From contig NZ_SACR01000004.1 of assembly GCF_004016505.1 (NCBI RefSeq), forward strand, positions 186,001-250,000: a stretch of DNA of 64,000 bases. Reading direction: 5' to 3'. Each line of letters opens with the position of its first letter. Position 1 is the stretch's first letter. A program made the translations under genes and the position numbers. This DNA comes from Rubrivivax rivuli (lineage in GTDB: Bacteria > Pseudomonadota > Gammaproteobacteria > Burkholderiales > Burkholderiaceae_C). The notes beneath the pieces are model-generated. The model worked only from the letters and a program-made list of their open reading frames with translations, did not search any database and had not been told where the DNA came from. Below are positions 24,392 to 32,948 of the stretch, piece by piece.

Positions 24392-25117
24392 ATGAGCCGC
24401 GTGCTGGTGGTGGAAGACGAAGCCGCGATTGCGGAACTGGTGGCGCTGAACCTGCGCCACGCCGGCTTCGATGTCGAGATCGCGGGCGATGCAGAGACGG
24501 CCGTGCTGGCCGTCAACCGCGTGCTGCCCGATCTGGCCTTGCTGGACTGGATGCTGCCCGGGGCCTCCGGGCTGCAGCTGGCGCGGCGCTGGCGGGGCGA
24601 CCCGCGAACGCGGGAGCTGCCCCTGATCATGCTCACGGCCCGCAGCGACGAGGCCGACAAGATCGCCGGCCTGGATGCCGGGGCCGACGACTACCTCACC
24701 AAGCCCTTCTCCACCAAGGAGCTGCTTGCGCGAATCCGCGCCGTTCTGCGCCGGCGCGCGCCCGACGCGCTGGACACTGCCGTGGAGGTGGGGCCGCTGC
24801 GGCTGGACCCGGCCACGCACCGCGTGACCTTCCGCGATGCGCAGGGCTGGCGCGAGCTGAAGGTGCAACCCACCGAGTTCCGCCTCCTGCACTACCTCAT
24901 GACCCACCCCGAGCGGGTGCACAGCCGCGCCCAGCTGCTCGACAAGGTGTGGGGCGACCACGTCTTCATCGAGGAGCGCACGGTCGATGTGCACATCAAG
25001 CGCCTGCGCGAGGCCATGTCCACCCACCCCCGGCTCTCGGAGTGCCTGGAGACCGTGCGCGGTGCGGGTTACCGCCTCACGCAGCTGCAGGCCACGGCGT
25101 CGACTGCCGCCCGCTGA
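24392..25117 (+). CDS. phoB: OmpR-family response regulator, PhoB-like
   Basis: 241 residues; AGGAGGG lies a few bases before the ATG at 24392. The receiver domain has acidic D9, phosphoacceptor D52 (LLDWML), T82 and K104 (TKPF). The C-terminal winged helix contains the recognition helix IEERTVDVHIKRLREAM, nearly the PhoB sequence, followed by ETVRGAGYRL. It should bind Pho boxes when phosphate is scarce. No PhoR kinase or phoU/pst gene is adjacent, so it may be a second PhoB dedicated to the neighbouring secretion and surface genes rather than the global regulator. It diverges from the secretion operon over a 314-base region containing two Pho-like elements. Confidence 0.85.
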   Translation: MSRVLVVEDEAAIAELVALNLRHAGFDVEIAGDAETAVLAVNRVLPDLALLDWMLPGASGLQLARRWRGDPRTRELPLIMLTARSDEADKIAGLDAGADDYLTKPFSTKELLARIRAVLRRRAPDALDTAVEVGPLRLDPATHRVTFRDAQGWRELKVQPTEFRLLHYLMTHPERVHSRAQLLDKVWGDHVFIEERTVDVHIKRLREAMSTHPRLSECLETVRGAGYRLTQLQATASTAAR

Positions 25118-25172
25118 GGCGGGGGGCGCGCGGCCGGTGCTGGGCTGAAACGATCAGGCCGGCCGCGCAGGC

Positions 25173-25195
25173 GCGTCATCAGCGGCACCTACGCT
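25173..25195 (+). promoter_or_regulatory. Pho half-site plus -10 upstream of the VPLPST protein
   Basis: GCGTCAT (25173-25179), 10 bases, TACGCT (25190-25195), the same geometry as the three promoters upstream. Only one half-site is recognisable, so this is the weakest of the four. Confidence 0.35.
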
Positions 25196-25225
25196 CGGGC
25201 TCGTCATTGGCTAGGGAGATTCCGC

Positions 25226-26026
25226 ATGCGTGAAATGGCCGTCGCCCGGGCGACTTCGCGGCGCCCGTACCGGCGCACCCTCGCCGCCGCGTGCCTGTGC
25301 ATGCTGGCCGTTGCGGCCCGCGCCGAGCTGGTGACGATCTCGGGCACCGACTTCGACCTCACCTACGACACCACCAAGCTGGGCCTCTTCGGCGCGCCCA
25401 GCCTGGCAGGCAACAGCATCTTCTTCACCTTCAGCGGCTTCGTGGCCGAGTCCTTGAACGGGCAGGGCGCCGTGACCCAAAACTCGACCATCAGCGGCCT
25501 GGTGCTGACGGCACGCAACGGCTTCCAGTTCGGTGAACTCGTGCTGGTGGAGCTGGGCGACTACAAGCTGTCTGGCGCGGGCAGCCGGGTGGACGTGCAG
25601 GGGCGGCTGCGGGCCTTCGACATGTCGGCGCCCATCACCACGCAGACCGTGGCCGCGCTGGAACTCGAGCCCGGCTCTTCCTTGGCCATGGCCAACGGGC
25701 TGCTGCACGAATGGGCGGCCACCGCGCGCATCGACGGGAACTCGGCGGTCCAGCCCGTGCCCTCGGTCTTCGGTGTTGCCACCAACGCCATCCAGGCCCG
25801 GCCCCGGGCCCTGGGCGTGTCCATCGAGAACCAGCTCACCGCCTACACCGAGGCCACGTCGATGGGGCTGCACCAGGCCTTCATCGAGAAGAAGTTCGCT
25901 GGCGTGCAGATGCTCGTGGCGCCGGTGCCCCTGCCCTCCACCGCGGCACTCGCGGGGGCCGGCTTGCTGGCAGGCCTGGGCTTGTGGCTGCGCGGGCGGC
26001 AGCACCGGCACGCCAAGGCGGCCTGA
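25226..26026 (+). CDS. Secreted protein with VPLPST-type (PEP-CTERM-like) sorting signal
   Basis: 266 residues; AGGGAGA precedes the ATG. The signal peptide ends about residue 33 (VAARAE). The mature part is a beta-rich domain of unknown function. The last 33 residues have the tripartite exosortase signal: VPLPST, a hydrophobic helix (AALAGAGLLAGLGLWL), then a basic end (RGRQHRHAKAA). This matches PEP-CTERM signals, in which VPLP variants are common. An exosortase would cleave it and release or anchor it at the surface. No exosortase gene is in the window. It follows the PhoB-like gene by 108 bases. Confidence 0.72.
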   Translation: MREMAVARATSRRPYRRTLAAACLCMLAVAARAELVTISGTDFDLTYDTTKLGLFGAPSLAGNSIFFTFSGFVAESLNGQGAVTQNSTISGLVLTARNGFQFGELVLVELGDYKLSGAGSRVDVQGRLRAFDMSAPITTQTVAALELEPGSSLAMANGLLHEWAATARIDGNSAVQPVPSVFGVATNAIQARPRALGVSIENQLTAYTEATSMGLHQAFIEKKFAGVQMLVAPVPLPSTAALAGAGLLAGLGLWLRGRQHRHAKAA

Positions 26027-26030
26027 GGCC

Positions 26031-26066
26031 CGGGCGGGCGCGCGCCCGCCTGCGTCAGCGCAGGCG
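26031..26066. terminator. Inverted repeats between convergent genes
   Basis: Two adjacent hairpins: GCGGGCG-CG-CGCCCGC, then CGCCTGCG-TCAG-CGCAGGCG (26047-26066). They lie between the stops of the VPLPST protein and the small convergent gene and overlap the latter's stop. They may end transcription from both sides. There is no T-run. Confidence 0.45.
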
Positions 26067-26279
26067 GCGGAACTCCAGGTGGCGGATCAGCGGCTCGCCG
26101 CCGACTTCCTCCACCTGCTGCGCGGTGATTTCCAGGTCGCCCCGGCGCGCGCCGACCTGCAGGTCACGCGCCACCGCGTCGTAGACATAGGCGTTCTCCA
26201 GCGCCGTGCCGGCACGCGGGAGGACACACGTGGCACCGACCGGCAGGGTGCAGAAAAGGGTTTCGGCAAAGAGGGCCAT
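26055..26279 (-). CDS. Small hypothetical protein, 74 aa
   Basis: A short ORF that starts MALFAETLFCTLPVGATCVLP, with a GGAG a few bases upstream of the ATG at 26279, and ends LEFRRLR. The middle (VARDLQVGARRGDLEITAQQVEEVGGEPLIRHLEFRR) contains charged, plausibly folded sequence. A longer form starting at 26348 is possible. I recognise no family. It is convergent with the VPLPST gene and divergent from the restriction operon. Confidence 0.45.
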   Translation of the reverse strand: MALFAETLFCTLPVGATCVLPRAGTALENAYVYDAVARDLQVGARRGDLEITAQQVEEVGGEPLIRHLEFRRLR

Positions 26280-26569
26280 CGGGGGGCTCCGGAGGCGGGA
26301 CACAGGGGGGGCATGACGCTCCCGCCCTGCACAGACCAATTCGGACACGCGCGTCAGTTGTGATGATGCCGCGAACCGCGTGACTTGGGCAGTGCCTGCG
26401 GAGCAACTGCGCGCGGTTGATCGCCCGGCCGACAGGGCTTGAAGCGGGCCGGCCAGCGCTGCGGACCGGGCTTCGCCCCAGGGCCTCGGCGGTCTCTCCT
26501 GCGCTTACAGTTGCGCGCCAGGGAGTTCCCATTGCCACAACACAAGCACACGGGCATACGGACAAAGGG
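26280..26569. other. Non-coding gap upstream of the restriction island
   Basis: About 290 bases between the small hypothetical gene and hsdR. It must hold the hsdR promoter. A weak AAAGGG sits directly before the hsdR ATG. I see no integrase, repeat or insertion-sequence end here. Confidence 0.4.
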
Positions 26570-29500
26570 ATGAGCGCGCCAGGCAACTTCACGTTCCTGG
26601 CCGAGCACTCGCCCTTGCTGGCCGACCTGGGCGCCACCGCCGAGCGCCTGTTCCTGTTCGACCCTGCCAGCTGCGTGCTGAAACTGCGCCTGCTGGCCGA
26701 GGCGCTGACGCAGGACATGGCCGCCCGCGTGGGCGTGCAGCTGGTGCAGCCTACCCAGGCCGAGCTCCTGCGCGCCGTGGATGCGCGCCTGGGCCTCGAC
26801 CCGCGCGTGAGGCAGCTCTTCGATCTGCTGCGCCGCACCGGCAATGCCGCGGCGCACGAGGCTGCGCACGGCATCGGCTTCCGCGAAGGGCTGGAAGCGC
26901 TGAAGGTCGCCCGCGAGATTGCCGTCTGGTTCCACCGCACCTTCGGCCGCAACCAAGACTTCAAGCCTGGCCCCTTCGTCCTGTCCGATGACCCCAGCCA
27001 GAAACTGGTGCAGCTGCAACAGCAGATCGCCCAGCTCAGCACCGCGCTGCAAGACGCGCAAAGCGCCCAGGCCCACCAGGCTGAGATGGCCGCTTTGTTG
27101 GCGGCCCAAGCGGAGCAAGAGCGCGAGATGGCCCGCCGCGCGCAGGAAGAGTCGGCGGTCTACCAAGAGCTGGCTGAAGAGGCTGGCCAGCGCGCCGCCG
27201 CACTGCAGGCGCAGTTCGCATCGCAACTGCAGTCACCCGCGCACCAGGCCAACAACGAAGAGATCACCCAGATCGCGCAGCGCGCCAACACCGCCGCCAA
27301 GGCCGTGCTGCTGGACGAAGCCGCCACGCGCCAGATCATCGACTTGCAACTGCGCGACGCCGGCTGGGAAGTCAACACCACGGAGCTCACGCACGCCAAG
27401 GGCGCGCGCCCTCAGCGCGGCAAGAACAAGGCCATCGCCGAGTGGCCCACCGCCGGCCAGCAGGCCGCCGACTACGTGCTGTTCGCCGGCCTGACGCCCA
27501 TCGCCACGGTCGAGGCCAAGCGCATGAACGTCAACGTGCCCGGCAAGATCGGCCAGGCCGAACGCTATGCCCGCGGCCTGGTGCTCAGCGAAGAGATGCA
27601 GCCCGCCTGGGCCGTGGCCGGTATGGAGAGCCCCTGGCCCGACGGGCAAGGCGCCAGCTTCCAGGTGCCCTTCGTCTATTCCAGCAACGGCCGGCCGTTC
27701 GTGAAGCAGCTGGCCGAGGCCAGTGGCACCTGGTTCCGCGACGCCCGCGCGCCCTCGAACACCGCGCGGCCGCTCGCTAGCTTCCACACACCCCAGGGCT
27801 TGCTAGACCTGCTGACCCGCAGCCGCGAAGAAGCCGAGCAGCGCCTGCAGCAAGAGGGTTACGCCTACCTGCGCCTGCGGCCCTACCAAGACAAGGCCAT
27901 CGCCGCGGTGGAAGCCGCCCTGGCCGAAGGCCGCAGCACCTGCTTGCTGGCCATGGCCACGGGCACGGGCAAGACGCGCACCATCATCGGCCTGATCTAC
28001 CGCCTGCTCAAAGCAGAACGCTTCCGGCGCATCCTGTTCCTGGTCGACCGCACCGCGCTGGGCACCCAGGCGCAAGACGCCTTCAACGAAGCGCCGCTGG
28101 AGCAGAACCAGCCGCTCAGCAAGATCTACAACGTGGCCGAGCTGGGCGACATGGCCGCCGAGGCCGAGACCCGCGTGCAGGTGGCCACCGTGCAGGCCAT
28201 GGCCAAGCGCCTGTTCGCCAGCGATGCACCGCCGCCGGTGGATGCCTACGACTGCATCATCGTGGACGAAGCCCACCGCGGCTATGCGCTCGACCAAGAC
28301 ATGACCGAGGGCGAGCTGGCCGTGCGCGACCACGCTCAATACCTCTCCACCTACCGCCGCGTGCTCGAGCACTTCGACGCCGTGCGCGTGGGCCTGACCG
28401 CCACCCCCGCGCGCCACACCACCGAGATCTTCGGCAAGCCCGTCTACACCTACTCGTACCGCGAGGCCGTGGCCGACGACTGGCTGATCGACCACGAACC
28501 GCCCATCCGCTACCAGACCCTGCTCACGCAGCAGGGCATCCACTTCGCCAAGGGCGAGAAAGTGGAAGCGCTGAACCTGGCCACGGGTGAGATCGAATCG
28601 GCCGAGCTTGAAGACGAGCTCGACTTCCAGGTCGAGAGCTTCAACAAGCGCGTCATCAATGACGACTTCAACCGCGTCATCTGCACCCAGCTGGCCGAAG
28701 AGCTGGACCCCTTCGGCGAAGAGAAGGCCCTGATCTTCTGCGCCACCGATGCGCACGCCGACATGGTCAAGCGCCTGCTGGACGATGCCTTCAAGGCCAA
28801 GTACGAAGAGCAGTACAACGAAGCGGCGGTGCGCAAGATCACCGGCGCCTCTGACAAGGTGGACCAACTCATCCGTCTGTACAAGAACGAGCGCCTGCCC
28901 AGCATCGCCATCACGGTGGACCTGCTGAGCACCGGCATCGACGTGCCGGCCATCTGCCACCTGGTGTTCATGCGGCGCGTGAAGAGCCGGATCCTCTATG
29001 AACAGATGATCGGCCGCGCCACGCGCCGCTGCGACGAGATCGGCAAGACCGTCTTCAAGATCTACGACCCCGTGGACATCTACGCCACGCTGCAAGCCGT
29101 GAACACCATGCAGCCGCTGGTGAAGGACCCCAAGGTCACGCTGGAACAGCTGGTGGACGAGCTCAACAACCCCGCCAGCCTCGCCGCGCCCGGCACCCAG
29201 CCCGGCACCAGCCACGCGCACGACGTGCTGAACCAGCTGAACCAGAAGCTCATGCGCGTGCTGCGCCGCGCCGGGCACGACGCGCCCAAGCGCCCGGCCC
29301 TGAAAGCCCGGCTGGAAGAACTGGAGCAGCAATGGGGCGTGCCCCCCGCCCGCTTGCACCAGCACCTGCACGACCTGGGCCCGCAGGGCGCGGCCGGCTT
29401 CCTGAAAACCAGCACGCGGCTGCTGGTGCAGCTGGCCGAGGTGCAAGAGCTGATGGGCACCGCCTACAAGCCCGTGCTCTCCACCCACGCCGACGAGCTG

Positions 29501-30037
29501 AAAGAACGCACCCAGAGCTGGGGCGTCTACGCCAAGCCGGAAGACTATCTCGACAGCTTCAGCACCTTCGTCAAGGCGCAGATCAACCAATCGGCCGCGC
29601 TGGCCGTGGTGGTGAACGCGCCGAAGGACCTGACGCGCCAGCAGCTCACGCAGGTGCGCCTGCTGCTGGACGCCAACGGCTACAGCGAAGCCACGCTCAA
29701 GGCCGCGTGGCGCACGCGCAGCAATGTCGACATCGCCGCCAGCATCATCGGCTACATCCGGCAGGCGGCCTTGGGTGAGCCGCTGCTGCCCTACGAGCAG
29801 CGTGTGGCCCAGGCCATGCAGCGCATCTACGGCCTGCGCGGCTGGACGCCCGTGCAGCGCAAATGGCTGGAGCGCCTGGCCAAACAATTGGTGCTGGAGG
29901 TGGTGATCGACCCCGCCTTCGTCAACCGCGCCTTCGCGCAAGACGGCGGCGCCAAGCAGCTCGACAAGATGCTGGGCGGCCAGCTGAGCCTGGTGCTGGG
30001 CGAGCTGGCCACCCACCTGTGGCCCCAGCAGGCCTGA
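26570..30037 (+). CDS. hsdR: Type I restriction enzyme, endonuclease/translocase subunit HsdR (EcoEI-like)
   Basis: 1155 residues from the ATG at 26570. An N-terminal DUF4145-like helical domain (about 1-140) and a coiled coil (about 140-225) precede the PD-(D/E)xK nuclease with DYVLFAG and the ExK motif TVEAKRM near 300-317. The SF2 translocase has Walker A ATGTGKTRT (about residue 462), DEAH (IIVDEAHRGY, about 563), GLTATPARHT, and motif VI IGRATRRCDEIGK. The C-terminal region resembles the EcoEI_R_C domain. It cleaves unmodified DNA after translocation with HsdM and HsdS, whose genes follow. All catalytic motifs are intact. Confidence 0.95.
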   Translation: MSAPGNFTFLAEHSPLLADLGATAERLFLFDPASCVLKLRLLAEALTQDMAARVGVQLVQPTQAELLRAVDARLGLDPRVRQLFDLLRRTGNAAAHEAAHGIGFREGLEALKVAREIAVWFHRTFGRNQDFKPGPFVLSDDPSQKLVQLQQQIAQLSTALQDAQSAQAHQAEMAALLAAQAEQEREMARRAQEESAVYQELAEEAGQRAAALQAQFASQLQSPAHQANNEEITQIAQRANTAAKAVLLDEAATRQIIDLQLRDAGWEVNTTELTHAKGARPQRGKNKAIAEWPTAGQQAADYVLFAGLTPIATVEAKRMNVNVPGKIGQAERYARGLVLSEEMQPAWAVAGMESPWPDGQGASFQVPFVYSSNGRPFVKQLAEASGTWFRDARAPSNTARPLASFHTPQGLLDLLTRSREEAEQRLQQEGYAYLRLRPYQDKAIAAVEAALAEGRSTCLLAMATGTGKTRTIIGLIYRLLKAERFRRILFLVDRTALGTQAQDAFNEAPLEQNQPLSKIYNVAELGDMAAEAETRVQVATVQAMAKRLFASDAPPPVDAYDCIIVDEAHRGYALDQDMTEGELAVRDHAQYLSTYRRVLEHFDAVRVGLTATPARHTTEIFGKPVYTYSYREAVADDWLIDHEPPIRYQTLLTQQGIHFAKGEKVEALNLATGEIESAELEDELDFQVESFNKRVINDDFNRVICTQLAEELDPFGEEKALIFCATDAHADMVKRLLDDAFKAKYEEQYNEAAVRKITGASDKVDQLIRLYKNERLPSIAITVDLLSTGIDVPAICHLVFMRRVKSRILYEQMIGRATRRCDEIGKTVFKIYDPVDIYATLQAVNTMQPLVKDPKVTLEQLVDELNNPASLAAPGTQPGTSHAHDVLNQLNQKLMRVLRRAGHDAPKRPALKARLEELEQQWGVPPARLHQHLHDLGPQGAAGFLKTSTRLLVQLAEVQELMGTAYKPVLSTHADELKERTQSWGVYAKPEDYLDSFSTFVKAQINQSAALAVVVNAPKDLTRQQLTQVRLLLDANGYSEATLKAAWRTRSNVDIAASIIGYIRQAALGEPLLPYEQRVAQAMQRIYGLRGWTPVQRKWLERLAKQLVLEVVIDPAFVNRAFAQDGGAKQLDKMLGGQLSLVLGELATHLWPQQA

Positions 30038-30070
30038 ACGTGCGCCGGCCAGCGGGCCGCTGCACCCCCC

Positions 30071-30083
30071 TACCATCGAGTTC
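30071..30083 (+). promoter_or_regulatory. -10-like hexamer just before hsdM
   Basis: TACCAT (30071-30076) lies 7 bases before the hsdM ATG in the 46-base gap after hsdR. No Shine-Dalgarno sequence is visible between them. A separate, leaderless hsdM transcript is possible and would let methylation precede cleavage. This is inference from spacing only. Confidence 0.3.
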
Positions 30084-31535
30084 ATGAACCAGAACGACAT
30101 CGTCCAGAAACTCTGGAACCTCTGCGACGTCCTGCGCGACGACGGCATCAACTACAGCGACTACGTGGCCGAGCTGGTGCAACTGCTCTTCATCAAGATG
30201 GAGCACGAGAACCAGGCCAGCGGCATCTTGGCCGAGCACAAGCTGCCCGAGTACGCGCGCTGGGCCACGCTCTCTGGCCTGAGCGGCCTGAACCTGCTGA
30301 ACCACTACAAGGAAACGCTGCTCAAGCTCAGCCGCAGCACCGACCCGCTGATTGCCGCCATCTACGCCGATGCGCAGACCAGCCTGAAGGAAGCGCGCCA
30401 CCTCGAACAGCTGATCAAGAGCCTGGACAGCATCGACTGGTTCAGCGCTGCCAAAGACGGCCTGGGTGACTTGTACGAAGGCCTGCTGGAGAAGAACGCC
30501 AACGAGACCAAGAGCGGCGCGGGCCAATACTTCACGCCCCGGCCCTTGATCGACAGCATCATCGCGCTGGTCAAGCCTCAGCCGGGTGAAACCATCCAAG
30601 ACCCGGCCGCCGGAACCGCCGGCTTCTTGATCGCTGCCGACAGCTACATCAAGGCCCGCACCGACCAGCTGTACGACCTGACGGAGAAGCAGCGCACTTT
30701 CCAGCGCACCCGCGCCTACCTGGGCATGGAGCTGGTGGGCGGCACGCGCCGCCTGGCTTTGATGAACTGTCTTCTCCACGGCATGGAGGGTGATGCCGAA
30801 GGTGTGGTGCACCTGGGCAACACGCTGGGCAGTGCCGGCAGCGCGCTGCCCAAGGCCGACATCGTGCTGAGCAACCCGCCCTTCGGCACCGCCAAGGGCG
30901 GCGGTGGGCCGACGCGTGATGACCTGACCTACGCCACCAGCAACAAGCAGCTGGCTTTTCTGCAGCACATCGTGCGCGGCCTGAAGGATGGTGGCCGCGC
31001 CGCGGTGGTGCTGCCCGACAACGTGCTGTTCGAGGCCGGCGTGGGCGCCGACATCCGCCGCGACCTGATGGACAAGTGCAACCTGCACACCATCTTGCGC
31101 CTGCCCACCGGCATCTTCTACGCCCAGGGCGTGAAGACCAACGTGCTGTTCTTCCAGAAGATCAGCCAGGCCGCCACGGGCAGCACGAAGGCCGTGTGGG
31201 TGTACGACCTGCGGGCCAACATGCCGAAGTTCGGCAAACGCACGCCGCTGACGCGTGAGCATTTCAGCGCCTTCGAGGCGGCGTATGGCGACGATGCCAA
31301 CGGGCGCAGTGCGCGCAAGGACGAAGGCGAGAGCGGGCGCTTCCGCAGCTTCAGCCGCGAGGCGGTGAAGGCGCGTGGGGACAGCCTGGATATCAGTTGG
31401 CTGAAGGACGATAACGCGGAGGATGCGGCGGATCTGCCGGAGCCGGCGGTGTTGGCGCGGGAAGCGGTGGATGAATTGAGCGCGGCGCTTTCCGAGCTCG
31501 AAGCGATCTTGGCTGACCTCGGAGAGCCCGCGTGA
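30084..31535 (+). CDS. hsdM: Type I restriction-modification methyltransferase subunit HsdM
   Basis: 483 residues. An HsdM N-terminal helical domain (NDIVQKLWNLCDVLRDDGINYSDYVAELVQLLFIK) is followed by the N6-adenine methyltransferase domain, with the SAM-binding motif DPAAGTAGF near residue 172 and the catalytic NPPF near residue 263. GQYFTPRPLID is also typical. With HsdS it forms the M2S1 methylase that protects host DNA. Its stop overlaps the hsdS start by 4 bases. Confidence 0.97.
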   Translation: MNQNDIVQKLWNLCDVLRDDGINYSDYVAELVQLLFIKMEHENQASGILAEHKLPEYARWATLSGLSGLNLLNHYKETLLKLSRSTDPLIAAIYADAQTSLKEARHLEQLIKSLDSIDWFSAAKDGLGDLYEGLLEKNANETKSGAGQYFTPRPLIDSIIALVKPQPGETIQDPAAGTAGFLIAADSYIKARTDQLYDLTEKQRTFQRTRAYLGMELVGGTRRLALMNCLLHGMEGDAEGVVHLGNTLGSAGSALPKADIVLSNPPFGTAKGGGGPTRDDLTYATSNKQLAFLQHIVRGLKDGGRAAVVLPDNVLFEAGVGADIRRDLMDKCNLHTILRLPTGIFYAQGVKTNVLFFQKISQAATGSTKAVWVYDLRANMPKFGKRTPLTREHFSAFEAAYGDDANGRSARKDEGESGRFRSFSREAVKARGDSLDISWLKDDNAEDAADLPEPAVLAREAVDELSAALSELEAILADLGEPA

Positions 31536-32914
31536 GCCAAGGAGCTACGGATCTGCCGCCGTCATGGTTGGCCTTGCGCCTTGGAGACGTTGTTACTTAC
31601 GGCTCGACTGAAAAGACTGAGCCAGACGACATCTCGCCCGAAACCTGGGTGCTCGAACTCGAAGATGTCGAGCGTGACTCATCGCGCATTTTGCGGCGCT
31701 TGTCGTTCGCTGAGCGGCAATCCAAAAGCACGAAGAATCGGTTCGCACCGGGTGACGTTCTGTACGGAAAGCTCAGGCCTTACTTGAACAAGGTGGTCTA
31801 TGCGGATGCGCCCGGTGTTTGCACTACCGAAATCGTGCCGATCAAACCTGGCCCTGCTTTGGTTGGGCGCTTCCTATTTCATTGGCTAAGGCATCCGGAA
31901 TTCTTGAGGTACGTGACTGAAGTCAGTCATGGCGTCAATATGCCGAGGCTTGGGACCGATGCAGGCGCAAAGGCGCCGTTTGTTCTTGCACCGCTGCGTG
32001 AGCAGCAACGCATCGCCGACAAACTCGACACCGTGCTCGCCCGCGTGGACGCCTGCCGCGACCGCCTGGCCCGCGTTGCCCCGCTGCTCAAGCGGTTTCG
32101 CCAATCCGTCCTCGCCGCCGCAACTTCGGGGAGGTTGACGGAGCATTGGCGCCATAAAGCAGGAGCAAGCATTCAGACGCTGGCGTTCGAGAAGCTTTTA
32201 GCACCCGAACCGGGCGCTTTGAAGCGCGGTCCATTCGGGAGCTCAATTAAGAAGGCGTTTTTCGTAGCCAGCGGATACAAGGTGTACGAGCAAAAGAACG
32301 CCATCCAGGATGACGAAACACTTGGAACCTACTTTCTCGACGAGTCAAAGTTCGAGGAATTAAGGGATTTTGCGGTGGCGCCGGGTGATTTCATTGTTAG
32401 CTGCGCGGGCACCATCGGTCGGATAAGCCAGCTGTCTAAATCAGCAACCAAGGGCGTCATCAACCAGGCGCTCATGAGGATTCGAATCGATGAGAAGGTT
32501 GTGAGGCCTCGCTACTTCCGCCTGCTCTTTGAAGCGCCCTGGTTTCAGGCTGCGATCTTGGAAAAGACGCAGGGCTCTGCGATGCAGAACATGGCGGCCG
32601 TCAAGGTCATCAAGCAGGTTCCGGTCGAATTGCCAGGTAGAGACGAGCAGGACGAGATTATTCGCCGCGTCGAAGCCCTCTTCGCTTTCGCCGACCGCCT
32701 GGAAGCCCGCCTCGCCCAGGCCCAGACCGCCGTTGACCGCCTGACCCCTTCACTGCTGGCCAAGGCTTTCCGCGGCGAACTGGTGCCGCAAGACCCGGCC
32801 GACGAACCCGCGGCCGAGTTGCTCAGGCGCCTGCATGCCGAGGTCGCTGACAATGCCGGGGCTGTGCCAGTGCGCAGGCGTGCCCACAAGCGCGCGGGTG
32901 CCCCGATTGCGTGA
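31532..32914 (+). CDS. hsdS: Type I restriction specificity subunit HsdS
   Basis: 460 residues, GTG start overlapping hsdM (GTGA). Two target recognition domains are separated by a conserved helical region (REQQRIADKLDTVLARVDACRDRLARVAPLLKRFRQSVLAAATSGRL) that recurs near the C-terminus (QDEIIRRVEALFAFADRLEARLAQAQTAVDRLTPSLLAKAFRGEL). The DNA coding the two recognition domains (about 31560-32000 and 32150-32650) is clearly less GC-rich than the conserved helices, as expected for modules acquired by recombination. It sets the methylation and cleavage target, which cannot be read from sequence. Confidence 0.96.
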   Translation: MSQGATDLPPSWLALRLGDVVTYGSTEKTEPDDISPETWVLELEDVERDSSRILRRLSFAERQSKSTKNRFAPGDVLYGKLRPYLNKVVYADAPGVCTTEIVPIKPGPALVGRFLFHWLRHPEFLRYVTEVSHGVNMPRLGTDAGAKAPFVLAPLREQQRIADKLDTVLARVDACRDRLARVAPLLKRFRQSVLAAATSGRLTEHWRHKAGASIQTLAFEKLLAPEPGALKRGPFGSSIKKAFFVASGYKVYEQKNAIQDDETLGTYFLDESKFEELRDFAVAPGDFIVSCAGTIGRISQLSKSATKGVINQALMRIRIDEKVVRPRYFRLLFEAPWFQAAILEKTQGSAMQNMAAVKVIKQVPVELPGRDEQDEIIRRVEALFAFADRLEARLAQAQTAVDRLTPSLLAKAFRGELVPQDPADEPAAELLRRLHAEVADNAGAVPVRRRAHKRAGAPIA

Positions 32915-32948
32915 CCGGCGTGCCCGCACGCCTGATTCAGGACACACC

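Noticed and set aside
27803..30151. A 782-residue minus-strand ORF opposite hsdR
   Set aside because: His/Gln/Leu/Val-rich antisense frame without domains. hsdR carries all helicase and nuclease motifs.
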